This document shows, piece after piece, positions 6,996-9,684 of a stretch of DNA of 9,684 nt. The notes below the pieces were generated by a model. The model made no database searches, had not been told where the DNA came from, and saw nothing but the letters and a program-made list of their open reading frames with translations. How positions within the stretch are numbered: position 1 is the stretch's first letter; each line of letters begins with the position of its first letter. The DNA comes from Chloroflexota bacterium (GTDB lineage: Bacteria > Chloroflexota > Anaerolineae > UBA4142), in assembly GCA_023380675.1 (NCBI GenBank), contig JAMCRS010000096.1:1-9684 (forward strand), read 5' to 3'. The position numbers and the translations under genes were made by a program.

Positions 6996-7496
6996 TTATT
7001 CCCGCGCGATCACGATCGCACCGATCAACGCCGCGAGCAAGAGGAGGGACGCGGCCTCGAACGGAAGGACGTACTGACCGACCAGCTCCGTCCCGATCTT
7101 GGGGATCAGGTCGGCGCTCACCGGCGCCTGCACGACCGGCCAGTTCGTCGTGATGGCGACGAAAAAGATGACGGCGAAGAGGAACAGTGCGATGAACGCG
7201 CCGCCGATCCACTGGCGGTTCTCCGCCGCCTCCGCCCCGGACATCAAGCCGCGCGTCAACATGATCGCAAAGAGGATGAGGACGGAGATCGCGCCGATGT
7301 AGATAATGACCTGAACGATCGCGACGAATTCCGCCTCCAGCACGAAATAGATCCCGGCTACGCCCATGAAGGAAAGGATGAGCCCCAGCGCCGACCGGAC
7401 GAGATTGCGCAGGCTGACGGCGAGAAACGCGCCCACGAGCGCGACCGCCGCCATCGCGAAAAATGCTACATAGGTCAAGAATTCACTGGTCAGCAT
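6996..7496 (-). CDS. nuoJ: NADH-quinone oxidoreductase subunit J
   Basis: NuoJ is a five-helix membrane subunit of complex I, next to NuoK and NuoA. Its third helix changes shape during coupling of quinone reduction to proton pumping. The 166-residue product has five clear hydrophobic segments. The conserved core EAEFVAIVQVIIYIGAISVL (residues 54-73) leads into the third helix, with Tyr66 at the usual conserved position, and is followed by FAIMLTRG. Length matches family members of about 165-185 residues. The ATG at 7496 is supported by GAGGGA about 7 bases upstream. The gene begins 18 bases after nuoH stops. NuoI, the 4Fe-4S subunit commonly encoded between nuoH and nuoJ, is absent and there is no room for it. 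Confidence 0.97.
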   Translation of the reverse strand: MLTSEFLTYVAFFAMAAVALVGAFLAVSLRNLVRSALGLILSFMGVAGIYFVLEAEFVAIVQVIIYIGAISVLILFAIMLTRGLMSGAEAAENRQWIGGAFIALFLFAVIFFVAITTNWPVVQAPVSADLIPKIGTELVGQYVLPFEAASLLLLAALIGAIVIARE

Positions 7497-7514
7497 GATG
7501 TCCCTCGAGCGAGG

Positions 7515-8585
7515 CTAGGGTCTGACGATCAGCAGGAACACGCCCGTCAGCAGGATATTGACGAGCGCGATCGGCACGAGCACCTGCCACGCGAATTTCA
7601 TCAATTGGTCCACCCGAAAGCGCGGCAGCGTCATCCGAATCCACATGCCCACCAGGATGAGGGCGTAGGTCTTGATCAGGAGCCACAGCCACGGCGGAAG
7701 AAGCGGTCCCTGCCAGCCGCCGAGAAAGAGCGTCGCCGCGATCATGCAGACGATGAAAAAGTTGAAATACTCGGCGAGGTAAAAGAGGCCCCACTTCATT
7801 CCGCTGTATTCCGTGTGGTGCCCGGCCACGATCTCGGACTCGCCTTCCGGCAGGTCGAACGGCGTGCGGTTCACCTCCGCCAGGGCGCTGATGTAGTAGA
7901 TGACGAATCCGATCAGGCCGATGGGGAGATAAAGGACGTACCACAGCCCGCTCTGCTTCTGCACGATCGTCACGAGCGACATCGAGCCGGCGAGCAGGAT
8001 CACGGGCACGATCGTCAACACTTGCGGGATCTCGTAGCTGATCGCCTGCGCGACCGCGCGCATCCCGCCGATCAACGCGAACTTGTTGTTCGATCCGTAG
8101 CCGGCCATGAACAGCCCGACCGTCCCGATCGAGCCGACCGAGACGACCCACAGGATGCCGATGTTCAGATCGACCGGCGCCATGCCGCGGCCGAATGGGA
8201 TCACCGCGAACGCGAGCACCGCCGGCGCGAGCGCGACGATCGGAGCCAGCAGGTGCACCAGGCCGTCGGCGTTCGTCGGCACGATGTCTTCCTTGATGAA
8301 CATCTTGACCGTATCGGCGACGGGCTGCAACAGCCCAAAGGGCCCTACGCGGTTCGGCCCGAGGCGGTCCTGCACGCGGCCGGCCACCTTGCGCTCCAGC
8401 CAGATGAGGCTGAGCACCACGGTGACCCCGAAGAGCAGGATCACGGTGATGACCAGCAGCCCCATGACGGCCGCGACGATCGCGCTCGCCGCATCCGGCC
8501 GCAGCCCCATCCCGCCGATCAGGCCGGTGAGCAAGGCGTCGACCGCATTGTAGATGTTGACGAAAAGATCGTTTAAGAATTCCAT
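7515..8585 (-). CDS. nuoH: NADH-quinone oxidoreductase subunit H
   Basis: NuoH links the membrane arm to the peripheral arm and forms much of the quinone chamber. The 356-residue product has all family signatures: LERKVAGRVQDRLGPNRVGP (residues 63-82), LQPVADTVKMFIKED (86-100), AGYGSNNKFALIGGMRAVAQ (161-180) followed by AISYE, and EVNRTPFDLPEGESEIVAG (237-255) followed by HHTEYSG. These include the acidic residues on the loops that face NuoB and NuoD. Eight or nine hydrophobic helices are evident, which is normal. The ATG at 8585 has only a weak purine-rich site (GGGAAA) upstream. Although NuoH must bind NuoB, NuoD and NuoI, those genes are not here. It follows nuoA after an 85-base gap and precedes nuoJ by 18 bases. 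Confidence 0.98.
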   Translation of the reverse strand: MEFLNDLFVNIYNAVDALLTGLIGGMGLRPDAASAIVAAVMGLLVITVILLFGVTVVLSLIWLERKVAGRVQDRLGPNRVGPFGLLQPVADTVKMFIKEDIVPTNADGLVHLLAPIVALAPAVLAFAVIPFGRGMAPVDLNIGILWVVSVGSIGTVGLFMAGYGSNNKFALIGGMRAVAQAISYEIPQVLTIVPVILLAGSMSLVTIVQKQSGLWYVLYLPIGLIGFVIYYISALAEVNRTPFDLPEGESEIVAGHHTEYSGMKWGLFYLAEYFNFFIVCMIAATLFLGGWQGPLLPPWLWLLIKTYALILVGMWIRMTLPRFRVDQLMKFAWQVLVPIALVNILLTGVFLLIVRP

Positions 8586-8612
8586 CGCATCATTTCCCAG
8601 TCCGGACTCTCA

Positions 8613-8660
8613 GCCGGCTGCCCGGCGATTCTCTCGACGCGCGAACAAGCCGCTTGCGCG
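8613..8660. other. Two hairpins in the nuoA-nuoH gap
   Basis: The 85-base gap between the nuoA stop and nuoH start holds two inverted repeats. One is GCCGG (8613-8617) with CCGGC (8622-8626). The other is CGCG-aa-CAAG (8640-8649) with CTTG-CGCG (8653-8660), eight pairs with a two-base bulge. Neither is followed by a T run on the minus strand, so the operon probably reads through. The site is where nuoB, nuoC and nuoD stand in many other genomes. The hairpins could affect mRNA processing, or could mark an old rearrangement. Confidence 0.4.
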
Positions 8661-8670
8661 GCCCGTCGCC

Positions 8671-9045
8671 TCACGTCCACTCCAGCAAACCGTTGCGCCA
8701 GGCATAGGCGAGCGCGAGGATCAGGATGCCCAAAAAGATGAGCATCTCGACGAGCGCGAACGCGCCGAGCGTGCTGTAAGCGACCGCCCACGGATAGAGA
8801 TAGACGACCTCGATGTCGAAGACGACGAAGATGAGCGCAAAGATATAGTACTGGACGCGGAACTGCACCCAGACGTTTTGCGCCTCCTCGGGAAAATCCT
8901 CAAACTCGAGGCCGCATTCGTAGGTGGTTTTTTTGGACTTGTTGGGTTTTTTCGGACGGATGATCCAAGATAGGAGCAGAGGCACTGCGGGGAAGACGAC
9001 TGCCAACACGGCAAAGAGGCCTACGATACCATATCGATCAAGCAC
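8671..9045 (-). CDS. nuoA: NADH-quinone oxidoreductase subunit A
   Basis: NuoA is a three-helix subunit at the junction of the membrane and peripheral arms of complex I. Its first loop lies by the quinone entry. The 124-residue product has the family signatures TYECG (41-45, with the conserved Cys44) and FRVQYYIFALIFVVFDIEVV (62-81), with Asp77 and Glu79 buried in helix two. A lysine-rich loop (RPKKPNKSKK) precedes TYECG and is encoded by two runs of A. Translation starts with GTG at 9045, chosen because AAGGAG lies 9 bases upstream of it and because it gives the normal N-terminus. It is the first gene of the operon, about 45 bases from the predicted transcription start. The next gene is nuoH, not nuoB. 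Confidence 0.96.
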   Translation of the reverse strand: MLDRYGIVGLFAVLAVVFPAVPLLLSWIIRPKKPNKSKKTTYECGLEFEDFPEEAQNVWVQFRVQYYIFALIFVVFDIEVVYLYPWAVAYSTLGAFALVEMLIFLGILILALAYAWRNGLLEWT

Positions 9046-9054
9046 GGGTGGCTA

Positions 9055-9060
9055 CTCCTT
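9055..9060 (-). promoter_or_regulatory. Ribosome binding site fixing the nuoA GTG start
   Basis: The complement of 9055-9060 reads AAGGAG, a near-consensus Shine-Dalgarno sequence nine bases before GTG at 9045. It favours this non-ATG start over downstream codons. Confidence 0.8.
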
Positions 9061-9096
9061 CGTAGGAAAGATGTCAGGCTTGACTCGAGCAGCGAC

Positions 9097-9125
9097 ATTA
9101 TAGCACAATCGCTGCGATATTACAA
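9097..9125 (-). promoter_or_regulatory. Promoter of the nuo operon (sigma-70 type, extended -10)
   Basis: On the minus strand the -10 box is a perfect TATAAT (complement of 9097-9102), preceded by TGC, which makes an extended -10 element (TGnTATAAT). A TTGTAA box (complement of 9120-9125), four of six matches to TTGACA, lies exactly 17 bases upstream. Transcription should begin near 9090 and leave a leader of about 45 bases before nuoA. No other convincing promoter is seen inside the operon. Confidence 0.85.
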
Positions 9126-9151
9126 AGCGCGGCGATCCACCCGCCGTGATG

Positions 9152-9160
9152 TGATATAAT
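9152..9160 (+). promoter_or_regulatory. Extended -10 promoter of the FemAB-family gene
   Basis: TGATATAAT at 9152-9160 is a perfect TATAAT with the TGn extension. No good -35 match lies 16-18 bases upstream (the region reads about GGCGATCC), as is common for extended -10 promoters. Transcription is expected 6-8 bases after the box, at about 9166-9168, the position of the GTG start codon. It is back to back with the nuo promoter, with 52 bases between the two -10 boxes. Confidence 0.7.
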
Positions 9161-9167
9161 AAGCCCC

Positions 9168-9684
9168 GTGAGCGACTCTTATCGCATCGTCGAGAATCCG
9201 GCTCCGCCCGACTGGAATGAATTCGTACGCGCGCGCGGCGGTCACGCGCTTCAATCGACGCCGTGGGGCGATCTGAAATCACGTTTTGGCTGGAGCGCGC
9301 TGCGCCTCGGGTTCGCCCGCGACGGCGAGTACGCCGCGGGGGCTCAAATCCTTTTCCGCGCGCTCGCGCCCGGTTTGCTCTTCGCCTACGTTCCGCGCGG
9401 CCCGGTTGCCGACCCGGCCGACCGCGCGACTCTCGCCGCGCTCCTGGACGCCGCAGCCGCCGCGGCGCGCGCCCGCGGCGCGTTCGTGCTCAAGATCGAG
9501 CTGAATTGGATCTCGCCGGCCCCGATCGACGACGCCGGGCTCGCGTCGATGTGCCAGACACCGGTGCGGCCGGCCAATCCCATCCAGCCCCGCACCACCA
9601 TCCACGTCGACCTCACACGCGACCTGGACACGCTCCTCACTAAGATGAAGCCCAAATGGCGCTACAATCTTCGGCTCGCCGAAC
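9168..9684 (+). CDS. FemA/FemB-family aminoacyltransferase, N-terminal part (runs off right edge)
   Basis: The 172 codons visible encode the N-terminal domain of a FemAB-like protein. These are tandem GNAT-fold enzymes that use aminoacyl-tRNA to add amino acids to the peptide of lipid II in peptidoglycan cross-bridges. Typical features are LQSTPWGDLKSRFGW (about residues 28-42), PRGPV after FAYV, and the motif IQPRTTIHVDLTRDLDTLLT followed by KMKPKWRYNLRLAE at the edge. In this family the last segment (K.K.R.NLR.A) starts the coiled or linker region. Full proteins have about 330-420 residues, so over half is missing here. GTG at 9168 is the only start that keeps the conserved N-terminus; the frame is closed by TGA at 9147 and has no other start between. 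No Shine-Dalgarno sequence precedes it. Some family members modify other acceptors, so the substrate is not certain. The high GC favours GC-ending codons as in nuo. Confidence 0.88.
   Translation, partial: MSDSYRIVENPAPPDWNEFVRARGGHALQSTPWGDLKSRFGWSALRLGFARDGEYAAGAQILFRALAPGLLFAYVPRGPVADPADRATLAALLDAAAAAARARGAFVLKIELNWISPAPIDDAGLASMCQTPVRPANPIQPRTTIHVDLTRDLDTLLTKMKPKWRYNLRLAE

Noticed and set aside
8928..8951. Programmed frameshift site in nuoA at the two A runs (complement of T7 and T6)
   Set aside because: The reading frame is intact through the runs and the conserved TYECG motif follows directly in the same frame. The runs simply encode the Lys-rich loop.
1..9684. tRNA or rRNA genes
   Set aside because: I saw no cloverleaf-like segments or conserved rRNA sequence in the intergenic regions. 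The gaps are mostly short and filled by the sites listed.

Overview
The window is GC-rich bacterial DNA dominated by a respiratory complex I (NADH:quinone oxidoreductase) operon on the minus strand. It runs from a promoter near 9125 down to a terminator near 1062. Its order of transcription is nuoA, nuoH, nuoJ, nuoK, nuoL, nuoM, nuoN. These are the seven membrane-arm subunits: A, H, J and K form the base of the arm and the quinone-channel side, and L, M and N are the three antiporter-like proton pumps. No peripheral-arm gene (B, C, D, E, F, G, I) is present, although B, C, D and I usually lie between or beside these genes. All the key charged residues I checked in the pumps are intact, so the proteins look functional. 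They should pair with a peripheral arm encoded elsewhere.

The host is uncertain. The GC-rich composition, the split nuo genes, a FemAB-type gene next door and an apparently leaderless transcript would fit Chloroflexota or a related lineage, but this is inference from style and not from a marker gene.

Layout. Positions 1-110 hold a strong plus-strand terminator for a gene that lies mostly off the left edge. Positions 130-832 hold two divergent gene remnants: the C-terminal part of a TetR-family regulator (minus) and the C-terminal part of a short-chain dehydrogenase (plus). They meet at about 452-476, and each lacks its N-terminal half. One deletion across a shared divergent promoter would explain both. 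A small predicted membrane protein with a good ribosome binding site follows at 854-1063 and converges on nuoN. Positions 1062-9045 are the nuo operon. Its widest internal gap (2619-2824, between nuoM and nuoN) holds two inverted arrays of degenerate 7-8 bp repeats. The nuoA-nuoH and nuoL-nuoM gaps hold small GC-rich hairpins. Positions 9046-9167 are a compact divergent control region with two extended -10 promoters. One serves nuoA, which starts with GTG. The other serves a FemA/FemB-family aminoacyltransferase (9168 to the right edge), whose GTG start sits where transcription should begin.
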